DNA of 64,000 nt from Maricaulaceae bacterium (GTDB taxonomy: Bacteria; Pseudomonadota; Alphaproteobacteria; Caulobacterales; Maricaulaceae). The notes beneath the pieces were generated by a model. The model was not told where the DNA came from and did not search any database. It saw only the letters and a list, made by a program, of their open reading frames with translations. Positions 1 to 11,300 of the stretch are shown piece by piece (the first letter of the stretch is position 1; each line of letters opens with the position of its first letter). Location: NCBI GenBank assembly GCA_026126205.1, contig JAHCJP010000002.1:1-64000 (forward strand), read 5' to 3'. Made by a program: the position numbers and the translations under genes.

Positions 1-149
1 GCGAGCGCATCGCCATCGGCGAAGCCGCCGCGGACGCCGCGAATGCCGGCGCGGCCCTGCCGCGGCTGGCGGGCGGCGCAGCGCGCGGCGGCGCGGCGGC
101 GCGCCAGGCGCAGCCGGAACAGGAAGTCCCGGCGGCCTCGATTCACTAA
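1..149 (+). CDS. C-terminal end of an unidentified protein (partial, runs off the left edge)
   Basis: An open frame enters from the left edge (complete codons from base 3) and stops with TAA at 147-149. It encodes 48 residues rich in alanine, glycine and arginine, ending in PAASIH, which looks like a disordered C-terminal tail. Nothing in it identifies a family. It faces the FKBP gene tail to tail with only 16 bases between the stops, which supports a real gene end here. No hairpin terminator is visible in that gap. The composition could also arise by chance in high-GC DNA, so confidence is moderate. Confidence 0.4.
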   Translation, partial: ERIAIGEAAADAANAGAALPRLAGGAARGGAAARQAQPEQEVPAASIH

Positions 150-165
150 ATCAGGGTCAGGCCCC

Positions 166-777
166 CTATTCGCGGCCGGGAAGCTCCAGCAGCTCCAGCC
201 GGAAGGTCAGCGCCTGCTCCGGCCCGATGACCGAGCCCGCGCCGCGCGAGCCATAGGCGAGCCCGGCCGGGATGTAGAGCGTCCACTCCTCGCCCGTGCG
301 CATCAGCGGCAGCGCCTCCACCCAGCCGGCGATCAGCCGGTCGGACGGGAAGGTGGCCGGTTCGCCCCGCGCATAGGAGGAGTCGAACACGGTTCCGTCC
401 GCCAGCCAGCCCTCGTAATTCACCGTCACCATGTCGCCGCGCACCGGGCTGTCGCCTTCCGTGGCGCGGGTGACGGAAATCATCAGGCCGGACGGCAGTT
501 CATAGACGCAGGGCTGCAGCCGCATGCGCTCCAGATACAGTTCCGATTCCAGCGCGTTGCGCTGCGCCGTATCGGGGTCGCCGTGAAATTCCGGCCAGCC
601 GTTGGTCGCCGGCGGGACATGCGCGAAATCGGCCGGGTTGCAGGCGCGGGCCGCTTCGACGATCGAGGCCGGATCGGTTGGATCGGCGGGCGCCGGCGGT
701 TCAGCGGGGACGTTGTTCCCGCCGCCATTGCAGGCGGCGAGCGTCAGGGCGGCGATGGCGGGGACGAGGCGGCGCAT
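166..777 (-). CDS. FKBP-type peptidyl-prolyl cis-trans isomerase, probable lipoprotein
   Basis: A 203-residue protein. The N terminus MRRLVPAIAALTLAACNGGG has a lipobox (LAAC), so it is probably an envelope lipoprotein. A low-complexity Pro/Ala linker follows, and the C-terminal half is an FKBP domain: GDMVTVNYEGWLADGTVFDS, later GWVEALPLMRTGEEW, IPAGLAYG and FRLELLEL at the end. FKBP domains catalyse proline isomerisation during folding of exported proteins. The frame stays open to 1251, but that extension is the shadow of the neighbouring START-like gene; the ATG at 777 gives a proper signal sequence. It is probably the last gene of the run of minus-strand genes beginning near 3310. Confidence 0.9.
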   Translation of the reverse strand: MRRLVPAIAALTLAACNGGGNNVPAEPPAPADPTDPASIVEAARACNPADFAHVPPATNGWPEFHGDPDTAQRNALESELYLERMRLQPCVYELPSGLMISVTRATEGDSPVRGDMVTVNYEGWLADGTVFDSSYARGEPATFPSDRLIAGWVEALPLMRTGEEWTLYIPAGLAYGSRGAGSVIGPEQALTFRLELLELPGRE

Positions 778-851
778 GCGCGATTCTCCGGCTGTTGACG
801 GCGGCGGCGTCCGTCTTAGCAGCCGTGGCCCCCGCCGCAAACGCTTTCGTT

Positions 852-1373
852 TTACCGGACCTCCTCGCCTTCGGCGCGGCGGCGCATGGCGTCCAGCACA
901 TGCGGCCAGACGCGCTCGAAATAGGCGAACGCCGTATCCCAGGCCTCGCCCTCGCCCCAGCCGGAATGGGTCAGCGTCACGCGCGTGCGGTCTTCGTCCA
1001 GCGGCTCGAACCGGATCAGCAGATGCGTGTGGTGCGGGCGCACCTCGGCCATATAGGGCGGCAGCGCCCAGGTGGCGGACAGCATCCGCTCCTCCTGGAA
1101 GCCGAGAATGATCGTGTCTTCCGAGCCGCGCTGGCCCGGCGCCGCGTCGGGTAGGAAATACGCCTCGAACGGCCCTTGCGGGCGCAACTCGATACGCGCG
1201 GCGGGCGAGAAGAAGCTGGTGAATCCGGCCTCCGTCGTCCACAGCGCCCATACCTCGGCGACAGGCGCTTCGGCGATGACGCTGGCCGTCACCGCCCGTT
1301 CGGCGGGCGGCGGATCATCGGCCAGCGCCGCCGGCGCGGCGAGGGCGAGACAAAAAGCGATCAGCAGCCGCAT
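852..1373 (-). CDS. SRPBCC (START-like) domain protein with signal peptide
   Basis: A 173-residue protein beginning MRLLIAFCLALAAPAALADD, a classical cleavable signal peptide. The remainder resembles the AHSA1/SRPBCC ligand-binding fold: an early V(I)-(X)n-EVWALWTTEAGFTSFF segment, central strands, and a C-terminal THSGWGEGEAWDTAFAYFE helix typical of 'polyketide cyclase/ATPase activator' relatives. The ligand is unknown. The signal peptide is notable because most family members are cytoplasmic. It lies 11 bases after the S9 peptidase gene on the same strand and is likely co-transcribed with it. Confidence 0.85.
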   Translation of the reverse strand: MRLLIAFCLALAAPAALADDPPPAERAVTASVIAEAPVAEVWALWTTEAGFTSFFSPAARIELRPQGPFEAYFLPDAAPGQRGSEDTIILGFQEERMLSATWALPPYMAEVRPHHTHLLIRFEPLDEDRTRVTLTHSGWGEGEAWDTAFAYFERVWPHVLDAMRRRAEGEEVR

Positions 1374-1384
1374 CGTTTTCTCCG

Positions 1385-3310
1385 TTACTCCAGCCCCAGA
1401 ACCTGCCGCAGGAACAGCGTTTCCGCCTCGCGCTGGAAGTCGCGGTTCGACTGGCGGGCGAAACCGTGGCCTTCGTCCAGCGCCAGCAGGTACCAGGCGT
1501 CGTGCCCGGCCTCGCGCACCGCGGCGAGGATCTGTTCGGCCTCGCTGGCCGGCACGCGCGGGTCGTTGGCGCCCTGGATGATGAACAGCGGCGCGGTGAT
1601 GCGGTGGGCGTTGTTGGCGGGCGAAATGCGCTCCAGGAATTCGCGCACTTCCGGGTCGCTCTCGTCGCCGTATTCGGCGCGGCGCAGGTCACGGCGGTAG
1701 CCGGCGGTATTCTCCAGGAAAGTCACGAAATTGGAGATGCCGACGATGTTGACGCCGCCCGCCAGCCGGTCGGAATAGTGCACCATCGAGGCCAGCACCA
1801 TGTAGCCGCCATAGGAGCCGCCATAGACGACGACGCGGTTTTCATCGAGATCGGGCTGGGTCTCGACCCAGTCCAGCAGCGCGCCAATGTCGAACACCGA
1901 GTTTTCGCGCAGGAAGACATTGTCGAGATTGACGTATTCATTGCCATAGCCGGACGAGCCGCGCACGTTCGGAACCAGCACCGCGGCGCCCAGTTCATGC
2001 ACCCAGTACTGGAAGGTGGAGCTGAAGCCCGGCCGCGACTGGCTTTCCGGCCCGCCATGGATGTTGATGATCACCGGATGCGGCCCGTCGCCTTGCGGGC
2101 GATGCACGAAGGCCGGAATCATCAGCCCGTCGAAGCTTTCGTAGGAGATCAGCTCCGGCGCGCGGAAGCGCGAGGTGTCCAGACCGCCGACCTCCGATTC
2201 CGTCCAGCGCGTCAGCGTTCCCGAGGCGAGGTCGAAGGTCCAGGCGTCGCCCGGCGAATCCGCCGTGCTGTGGGTGAAGCCGATGCGGGCGCCGTCCGGG
2301 CTGAAGGTGACGCCGCCGGTGATGCCGACCGGCAGGGACGGCGAGGGCCGCCGCGCGCCGGTGCGCGCGTCGATGACATACAGTTCGGATATGCCGCCGG
2401 CGTTGATGGTGTAGGCGATGGTGCGTCCGTCGGGCGACAGCGCCATGGCCTGCACGTCCCATTCATGCTCGGCCACCACGCGCTTGCTGTCGCCGGAGAG
2501 GCTGATCTCCATGATGCGGCGGAATTCCGAGCCCTCGTCGGTGACCACGAACAGGCTGTCGCCGGAGGCGGAGAAACGCGCCGCGCCGTAGGCCGCGGTC
2601 ACATCCGGATTGACCTGGGTCAGCGCGCCCGAAGCGACATCCAGAACATAAAGCCGGGTCTCGTTGATCGAGAAATAGCGGCCGATCAGCAGTTTCGAGC
2701 CGTCCGGCGACCAGTCGGCGGGGCCCATCGCGCCCTCGCCCTGGAAAATCATCCGCCGGCTTTGCGGGTTGGCGGGATCGGCCGCCCAGACGCCGTAATC
2801 GCGCTGGTCCCAGGCCGCCGACGCCCAGGCCATTTGCGACCCGTCGCGCGACCAGGCGAAGCTCTGGTTGCGGGTTCCGTCCTCGGTGAACTGGATCGCC
2901 CGGGCCGTCGCCGGGTCGTAGAGGAAGCCCTGGAAAAACTCGTCGCCGCCGACATCGCGCGTGAACATGAACTGGCCGGAGCCGTCCGGGCGCACATTGG
3001 CGCCGCCGACGCGCTCGTCATAGAAGGTGATCTGGCGGCGCATGCCCATCGGCATGGCGACATGGTGGATCTGGTTCGTTTCCGCGAAGCGGGTGGAGAT
3101 GTAGACGCCGCCGCCCGGGGCGAAGTCTGAGAAACCGGCCCCGCGCACATTCTGATACTGGCGCAGGCGCTCGCGCACCTCGCCCGGAATCTCCGGGATG
3201 TTCTCCATCACCAGATTGCCCTGCTGCACGCGTTGCGGCGCGTCGGCGAAAGCGGGCGCGGCGAGAATCGCAAAAGCGGCGGCGAGACTGGCGAAACGGA
3301 CGTGGCGCAT
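1385..3310 (-). CDS. S9 family prolyl-oligopeptidase-type serine peptidase, exported
   Basis: A 641-residue protein with signal peptide MRHVRFASLAAAFAILAAPAFA. The N-terminal ~380 residues show repeated beta-propeller/TolB-like blades (for example WSPDGSKLLIGRY and LSPDGRTIAYTI), and the C-terminal part is an alpha/beta-hydrolase. The catalytic triad is readable: Ser499 in YGGSYGGYM, Asp583 in GANDPRVP and His615 in DEGHGFA. This is the dipeptidyl/acylaminoacyl peptidase layout, predicted to cleave short peptides in the periplasm. The frame is open 13 codons further upstream, but only the ATG at 3310 opens a signal peptide. It lies downstream of the M16 peptidase gene, 101 bases away, on the same strand. 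Confidence 0.93.
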   Translation of the reverse strand: MRHVRFASLAAAFAILAAPAFADAPQRVQQGNLVMENIPEIPGEVRERLRQYQNVRGAGFSDFAPGGGVYISTRFAETNQIHHVAMPMGMRRQITFYDERVGGANVRPDGSGQFMFTRDVGGDEFFQGFLYDPATARAIQFTEDGTRNQSFAWSRDGSQMAWASAAWDQRDYGVWAADPANPQSRRMIFQGEGAMGPADWSPDGSKLLIGRYFSINETRLYVLDVASGALTQVNPDVTAAYGAARFSASGDSLFVVTDEGSEFRRIMEISLSGDSKRVVAEHEWDVQAMALSPDGRTIAYTINAGGISELYVIDARTGARRPSPSLPVGITGGVTFSPDGARIGFTHSTADSPGDAWTFDLASGTLTRWTESEVGGLDTSRFRAPELISYESFDGLMIPAFVHRPQGDGPHPVIINIHGGPESQSRPGFSSTFQYWVHELGAAVLVPNVRGSSGYGNEYVNLDNVFLRENSVFDIGALLDWVETQPDLDENRVVVYGGSYGGYMVLASMVHYSDRLAGGVNIVGISNFVTFLENTAGYRRDLRRAEYGDESDPEVREFLERISPANNAHRITAPLFIIQGANDPRVPASEAEQILAAVREAGHDAWYLLALDEGHGFARQSNRDFQREAETLFLRQVLGLE

Positions 3311-3411
3311 CGGAAAACTCCCTCGGTCGGCTTGGCGGCAAGCATACAAACCCCGCCGCCCCCCGGCCAGTCACGGGCCGGAGAGCGGACGGGGCGTTCA
3401 GGGTCGCCCGG

Positions 3412-6255
3412 CTATTCGGCCGCGGCGGGCAGGATGGAGACGCGCCAGGCGCGCTCCGGCGTCATGTACTCGGCGGCGAGCGCCACCACCTCCTCGGCGG
3501 TGATCGACTCGAAATCCGCGATGGCGCTGCGCGCGCGGTCAAGATCGTCCGGGCGCCCCTGGCTGCGCGCGATCACGTTCAGCCAGTAGGGGTTACGGTC
3601 CAGCGACTGGCGCAATTGCTCCAGCACCGGGCGGCGGGCGCGCAGCATCTCGTCCTCGCTGACGTCGCCTGCGGCCATGGATCCGGCGACCTCGTCGACG
3701 ATGCCGTACATGCGCTCCACATCGTCCACGGTGACGTCGAGGCCGATCCAGATGAAGCCGAAGTCCGTGAACACCCGCGACTGGGTGTCGGAGATCATCG
3801 CCGAATAGGTGGCGCCTTCCTGTTCGCGGAAGCGTTCAATGGATTTCAGGCGCAGCACGCGGTTGACCATCGTCCACACCCGGGTGCGGCGCACGTCCTC
3901 GCCGCCGCCCGTCGGCCAGTAGACATTGGCCATGCCCTGATAGTCCTGGCCGGCGAAGCGCACCACTTCCGTCGCGCCGCCGCCTTGCGGCATGGTGACG
4001 GTGCGGTTCTCGTCATAGGGCGGCCATTCGGCGGCCCGCGGCGGCAGCGCGCCGAACGTCGCCGCCACGGCGGCGATGGCGTCCTCGACGCCGATGTCGC
4101 CGACGATGCTGATCTCCAGCGGCGCGCTGGCCAGCGCCGGGCCGATCAGCTCGCGCGCATGGTCCATGGTGAAGGCGTCCACCTCTTCCGCCGTGGGGAA
4201 GCCCCAGCGCGGATCGCCGCCGCGCAGCATGCGCGAGACGCGGGCGTTGACCACCTGCAGCGCCTGGGCGTTCTGCGACCGGCGCAGTTCGGCCGAGATG
4301 GCGCGGAAGCGGCGCAGGCCGTCATCACGCCAGCCCGGCGCGGTCATATAGGCCGCCATCAGCTGCATCTGCAGCTGGAAGTCCGCCGGCGTGGTGTTTC
4401 CGGCCAGGATGAAGCTGTCTTCGGCGACGCCGAAGAAACCGCCCACCGAACGACCGGCCAGCAGCCGCTGCAGCTCGTCGGCGCTGTGCGCCTCCAGCCC
4501 GCCTTCCACGAACACCGACGAGGCGATGCTTCCCGCCGCAGGCGACGGCTGCGGCGTAAGATCGCCGGCGCCGAAATGCGCGCGCACGCGGATGACGTCG
4601 TCCTCGAACTCCGTCTGCTTGATGTTCAGGCGCACGCCATTGGCGAACACCACCTGGTGGAAATCCATGTCCGCCACATGCGTGCGCGAAACTACCTCGC
4701 CGGCCGGACCGAAGTCCGTATAGGCGAACTCGGCGTCCTCGCCCTCTTCCGGCGCTGTCACGGGAACGGCGCGGCTGGCGGTCCACGCCGCGGCGATCTC
4801 CGCCCCGGGATCGGCCATCGCCTCAGGCGAGGCCAGGAACACCTGCGGCGCGGACAGCGCCCATATCTCGCGGAAGGCGGCCTCGACGGCCTCGACGTTG
4901 ATCTCAGGCTCCAGCGCCTCGAAACGGGCGAGATTGCTGGACGGATGGGTGAAGACCTGCTCGTTCGCCCAGCTGCTCCACAGCGCATTGGCCAGCCCCG
5001 TATTCTCACGGGTGTTGGCGCGGGCGGCGGCGTTGCGCAGCGCGGTGCGCACATTGGCCAGCTGCTCGTCCAGTTCGGCGCGGGTGAAACCATGCTCGAG
5101 CGCCCGGCGCAGTTCCTGCTCGGCCATCGCCAGCCCCTCGCGCCAGCGATCCGGCGTCGTAACGGCGAACAGGCCCGCCTGATCCACCGCGTCATAGCTG
5201 TTTCCGGAAGACAGACTCGCCTGGCTGAGCGGCGAATCCCCAGCGTTGATCAGCGCCTGCAGGCGCCGCTGGACGATGCCATTCCCCAGTTGGCGCAGCA
5301 GGTTGTCACGGCGGGTGGCCGCGGTGTCCGGCGGCGGCGCGCCGGGGGCGAACACATCGATATTGATCAGGGTGAAAATCTCAGGATCGTGGAAGAAACC
5401 GAAGCGGGTCTCGGCCCGGTGTTCGAACACGCCGAGATCCGGGTCGCCGCGCGCGCCTTCCGGCTGCGCCCAGTCGGCGAAATGCGCCGCGATGCGCGCT
5501 TCAACGTCGTCGGGATCCACAGCGCCGACCACCGTCAGCACGCCGCGCTGCGGCGTGTAGTAATTGCGATAATAATCGACAAACCGCTCCCGCGTCGCAG
5601 TCTGGATCACCTCCACCGTTCCGATGGGGTCGCGCACCGGGATCAGCGTGCCGGGATAGAGGAACTCCATCCGGGCGCTGAAATAGCGCCGGATCGGCGT
5701 ATTGCGGAATCGCTCCTCGCCCAGGATCACGCCGCGCTCGCGGTCGATGGCGTCGTCCTCGTTGAGAATGTTCGACGCCGTCTCGCGCATCAGGAACAGC
5801 GCCGTCTCAAGCAGCTCCTCCTCCGCGTTCGGCAGGTTCAGCATGTAGACGACGTAATCCATGCTGGTGCCGGCGTTGGTGTCGGGCCCGAAGGCCAGGC
5901 CATAACGCTCCAGCAGCGGCACCATCTCGCCCTCCGGCACGTTGACCGTGCCGTTGAAAGCCATGTGCTCCAGGAAGTGGGCGAGGCCACGCTGGTCATC
6001 CGCCTCGGCCAGCGAACCGGCGTTGAACGCCATACGCACGGCCGCGGTTCCCGGCGGAGTGTTGTTGACCAGGATCGCGTAGCGAAAACCATTGGGCAGC
6101 TGTCCGAAACGCACCGCCGGATCGGCCGGCAGGTCGCTGGCCTCATGCGCCCAGTCCGGCCCGGTCTGGGCGAAGGCGGCGGGCGCCGCGGACAGGGCGG
6201 GAACCAGCGCGCACAGCGCTGCAAGGCGCAGGAACCGCGCAAGCAAATGGGTCAT
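3412..6255 (-). CDS. M16 family zinc metallopeptidase (insulinase/pitrilysin-like), exported
   Basis: A 947-residue protein with a signal peptide ending AAPAAFAQ (about residues 1-30). The inverted zinc motif HxxEH is His93-Phe-Leu-Glu96-His97 in GLAHFLEHMAFNGT, followed by the downstream acidic ligand region near ERGVILGEE. Two M16 halves are present, as in the long single-chain periplasmic members; the second half lacks an HxxEH, which is normal. It probably degrades peptides in the periplasm. The open frame extends to 6363, but the ATG at 6255 is the one preceding the signal peptide, with AGGGGAGGC just upstream as Shine-Dalgarno. Confidence 0.93.
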   Translation of the reverse strand: MTHLLARFLRLAALCALVPALSAAPAAFAQTGPDWAHEASDLPADPAVRFGQLPNGFRYAILVNNTPPGTAAVRMAFNAGSLAEADDQRGLAHFLEHMAFNGTVNVPEGEMVPLLERYGLAFGPDTNAGTSMDYVVYMLNLPNAEEELLETALFLMRETASNILNEDDAIDRERGVILGEERFRNTPIRRYFSARMEFLYPGTLIPVRDPIGTVEVIQTATRERFVDYYRNYYTPQRGVLTVVGAVDPDDVEARIAAHFADWAQPEGARGDPDLGVFEHRAETRFGFFHDPEIFTLINIDVFAPGAPPPDTAATRRDNLLRQLGNGIVQRRLQALINAGDSPLSQASLSSGNSYDAVDQAGLFAVTTPDRWREGLAMAEQELRRALEHGFTRAELDEQLANVRTALRNAAARANTRENTGLANALWSSWANEQVFTHPSSNLARFEALEPEINVEAVEAAFREIWALSAPQVFLASPEAMADPGAEIAAAWTASRAVPVTAPEEGEDAEFAYTDFGPAGEVVSRTHVADMDFHQVVFANGVRLNIKQTEFEDDVIRVRAHFGAGDLTPQPSPAAGSIASSVFVEGGLEAHSADELQRLLAGRSVGGFFGVAEDSFILAGNTTPADFQLQMQLMAAYMTAPGWRDDGLRRFRAISAELRRSQNAQALQVVNARVSRMLRGGDPRWGFPTAEEVDAFTMDHARELIGPALASAPLEISIVGDIGVEDAIAAVAATFGALPPRAAEWPPYDENRTVTMPQGGGATEVVRFAGQDYQGMANVYWPTGGGEDVRRTRVWTMVNRVLRLKSIERFREQEGATYSAMISDTQSRVFTDFGFIWIGLDVTVDDVERMYGIVDEVAGSMAAGDVSEDEMLRARRPVLEQLRQSLDRNPYWLNVIARSQGRPDDLDRARSAIADFESITAEEVVALAAEYMTPERAWRVSILPAAAE

Positions 6256-6359
6256 CGGACAGCCTCCCCTAGGGTCTTCGATGTTATGTGGAATGCAACC
6301 TAACGCCCGCGGCGGGCGCGCATAAGTTAATTCGCCGAAACATTGGCCGCCGGCGCGGC

Positions 6360-8219
<1,860 letters not shown>

Positions 8220-8340
8220 GGGGTCTCCCGTCCGCATCCGCGAGCGCAGGGGAGGATACCCGCCCGCACCCGCTTGACCAGTCCCGGCGGCAGCATTCGC
8301 GGCGCCGAATTCAGCAGGCGTTTACCCGGCTCGCGCACGG

Positions 8341-8366
8341 TTGCCGCGATCAGAATGCGCTATCTT
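8341..8366 (+). promoter_or_regulatory. Candidate Caulobacter-type housekeeping promoter of the PAS kinase gene
   Basis: TTGCCGC (8341-8347), an 11-base spacer and GCTATCTT (8359-8366) resemble the Caulobacter vegetative promoter consensus TTGACGS-N10-14-GCTANAWC with one -35 and two -10 mismatches. A start about 7 bases past the -10 element would fall on the ATG at 8374, and no Shine-Dalgarno is visible, so the transcript may be leaderless. Prediction by eye only. Confidence 0.4.
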
Positions 8367-8373
8367 GCCCACC

Positions 8374-11300
8374 ATGTCTGATTCGGACGATGATTTTCTG
8401 CACGCCCTGTTCGCCGAATCACCCGACGCGGTGATCGTGCTGGACGAGGAAACCCGCGTCCTGGCGGTCAATCCCGCTTTTGTCCGCCTGTTCGGATACA
8501 CCGAGGCGGAAGTCCCCGGAACGTCTTGGGCCACGCTCTGCGACGCCGATTGCGAGAATGCGCAACTGGCCTTCGAGGGCGCGGCCAGTCTCGCCCGTAG
8601 CGCCTTCGACGGCGTCTACCGCGCCAGGGACGGCCGCCGTATAGAAGGCGAGACCCGCGCCGCGCCCGCGGGCGCGGGCCCAGACGGGCGCAAGCGTTTC
8701 ATCGCCATCATCCGTGACGCCACGCCCGAGCGCACACTGCGCAAGAGGCTGGAGACCAGCGAGTCGCGGCTGCGCGCCGCCTTCGCCTCGGCCGGCGAGG
8801 GCGCCTTCACCATCAATCTGCAAACCGGCATTGGAACCATCAGTGGTTTCCTGTGCGAGTTCCTGGGCTTTGATGCGGCGGACGCCACAATCAGCCACGA
8901 ACGCTGGCGCGAAGCCGTTCATCCTGACGACCGCGAGATCTCGCTGAACGTGTTCCGCACGCTGGCGTCTGACCCGGACAACCCGGTCGAGGCCTTCTAC
9001 CGTATGGCCCGCGCCGACGGCGAATACCGCTGGATGCGCAGCCGCGGCCGCGTCACCCAGACCGGACCGGACGGTAAACCGCTGCGCGCCGCAGGCGTGA
9101 TTGCGGACGTTACAGACAGCAAGCGGCTGGAAGAGAAACTTGCCGCCAGCGAGCGCCGGCTGCGCGAGGCCGTGCAATCGGCCCGTGAGAGCGTGTGGGA
9201 GCTGGACGCCCGCACCCAGACCCTGCGCTTTTCGCATGACCTGGTGGAGGCCTACAGCCTGAAGGGCGGCGACGCGCCGGTAGGCGTCGATGAAGTTCTG
9301 AGCGTGCTACACCCGGAAGACCGCCCGGCGGTCCAGGACGCCTTCGCCCGCATGCTGAAGGGCGAGACGATGAGCGTCCAGTACCGTTCCCGGCGCACGG
9401 ATGGCGGATGGGCCTGGGTGCACACGCGCGGCAGCGTGGTCGAGCGCGACGAGGCCGGCCTGCCATTACGCGCCGTTGGCGTGGTGGCCGACATCACCGA
9501 GCGCAAGGAGCTGGAGCTTCGCCTCGCCGAAAGCGAACGCATGCTGCGCGAGGCGCAAGCCTCAGCCAATGAGGGCGCCTGGTCGATGGACCTGGCAACG
9601 GGGGATACGCAGAATTCCGGCATCATCTGCCGGTTGTTCAAACTGGAGGGCGACCCCGCCCCGGCTTCGCTTGATGTCTGGAGAAACGCCCTGCATCCGG
9701 ACGACAGGCCATATTGCGACAGCATGGTCGAGTTGCTCAGGCGCGGCGAACCTTTGGACGTCGAGGCGCGGATCAGCGACGGCGCCGGCGGCTGGATATG
9801 GGTGCATAATCGCGGCAAGGCCTGCGAATGGCGTGAGGATGGAAAACCGGTCCGCGCCACTGGCCTTATGACCGACATCACCCGGCGCAAGAAACTGGAG
9901 ATTCGGCTTGCCAACAACGAGCGCATGCTGCGCGAGGCGTTCAACTCCGCCAATGACGGCGCCTGGCGCTATCGCTTTTCCGATGGATCGCTGACTCTTT
10001 ACGGCGAGATCGCGAGCGCCTTCGGAACGCTTGACGACGCCGGGCGCATCCCGGTCGGCGCCTGGTGCGCGCGCGTGCACCCTGATGACCGCGAACGGTT
10101 CAATGCAGCGATGGCCGGCTTGGCCGAAACAGGGCGCATCTCCGTCGAGTACCGGTTTCTGGACGCCTCCGGGCGCTGGCGCTGGATTCACGACCGCGGC
10201 GGCGTAACCGAACATGATCCGGACGGATCGCCGCGCTACGCCGCCGGGGTCGTCTCCGACGTCAGCGACCGCCGCGAACTGGAGTATCGCCTGGCCGAAG
10301 CGCTGGCGGCGGCCGAACTCGCCACATGGAGTTATGACCTTGTCGGGCATGTCGCCGTTATCCGCGGCGATCTGGCGGTCAGGCTGGGGATTCCGGCCGA
10401 CGCCCCTTCAATCTCCGGGGATGACTGGATGCGCCGCCATATCCACCCCGAGGACAAGAAGGCGCTGATAGAGGCGACCCTCGCTGTTAGTGACGGGCGC
10501 GACGAGATGTTCGAGACGCTCTACCGCGCCCGCGATCCAGCCAATGAGAACGAATGGCGCTGGATCCGTTCCACCGGCCGGGTGACGGAACGCGGCGCGA
10601 ACGGACGGCCGCTGGCCGCCGCCGGGGTGCTCAGGGATGAGACGGAACGCCGCGCGCTGGAGGTGAAACTGGCCGAGAGCGAGCGCCTGTACCGCGAAGC
10701 GATGGAATCAGCCGGCGACGAGGCCTGGCAACTTGATGCAACCACCGGGCAGATCCAATTCTCCGCCGCACTGAAACGGAAGTTCGGCCTTGGCGGCGGC
10801 GATGGGCCGGTTCCACTTTCCGCCTGGGTGGATCTCGTACATCCGGAGGACCACGAGATATGCGCCGCGGCGCGAACCGCGCTCGCCGCCGGTGAAGCCA
10901 TAAACACCGAGTATCGCGTACGTGACGCCGCCGGCGAATGGCGCTGGATGCACAACCGCGGCGACATCTCCGCCCGCGATCAGGACGGCAGGCCCCTGCA
11001 GGCGGCCGGCGTGCTGGCCGACATTACTGGCCGCAAGGCGCTGGAAATGCGCCTGGCTGACAGCGAGCGGCACTTGTCTGACGCCATCAGCGCCGCGCGC
11101 ATCGGCGTCTGGCGCTATGACATCAATAACCAGCACTCCACCGCCCGCGGCTTGCTGGCCGAGCTGATCGGCGCCAGCCCGGGCATGGATGAAGGCGAGA
11201 TCGTCCGCCGCTGGGACGCCGCCGTGCATCCTGAGGATTTCGAGGCGGTGAAAGCGCAAATGGCCGAGATGCGCGCCGGAAAACGCGAGGCGTTCGATGC

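Noticed and set aside
3616..6303. Long plus-strand ORF antisense to the M16 peptidase
   Set aside because: His/Arg/Gln-rich translation typical of an antisense frame in GC-rich DNA; no motifs, no ribosome site; the minus strand encodes a full M16 peptidase. The same applies to 1466-3130, 22004-24220, 51462-53597 and 61642-63969.
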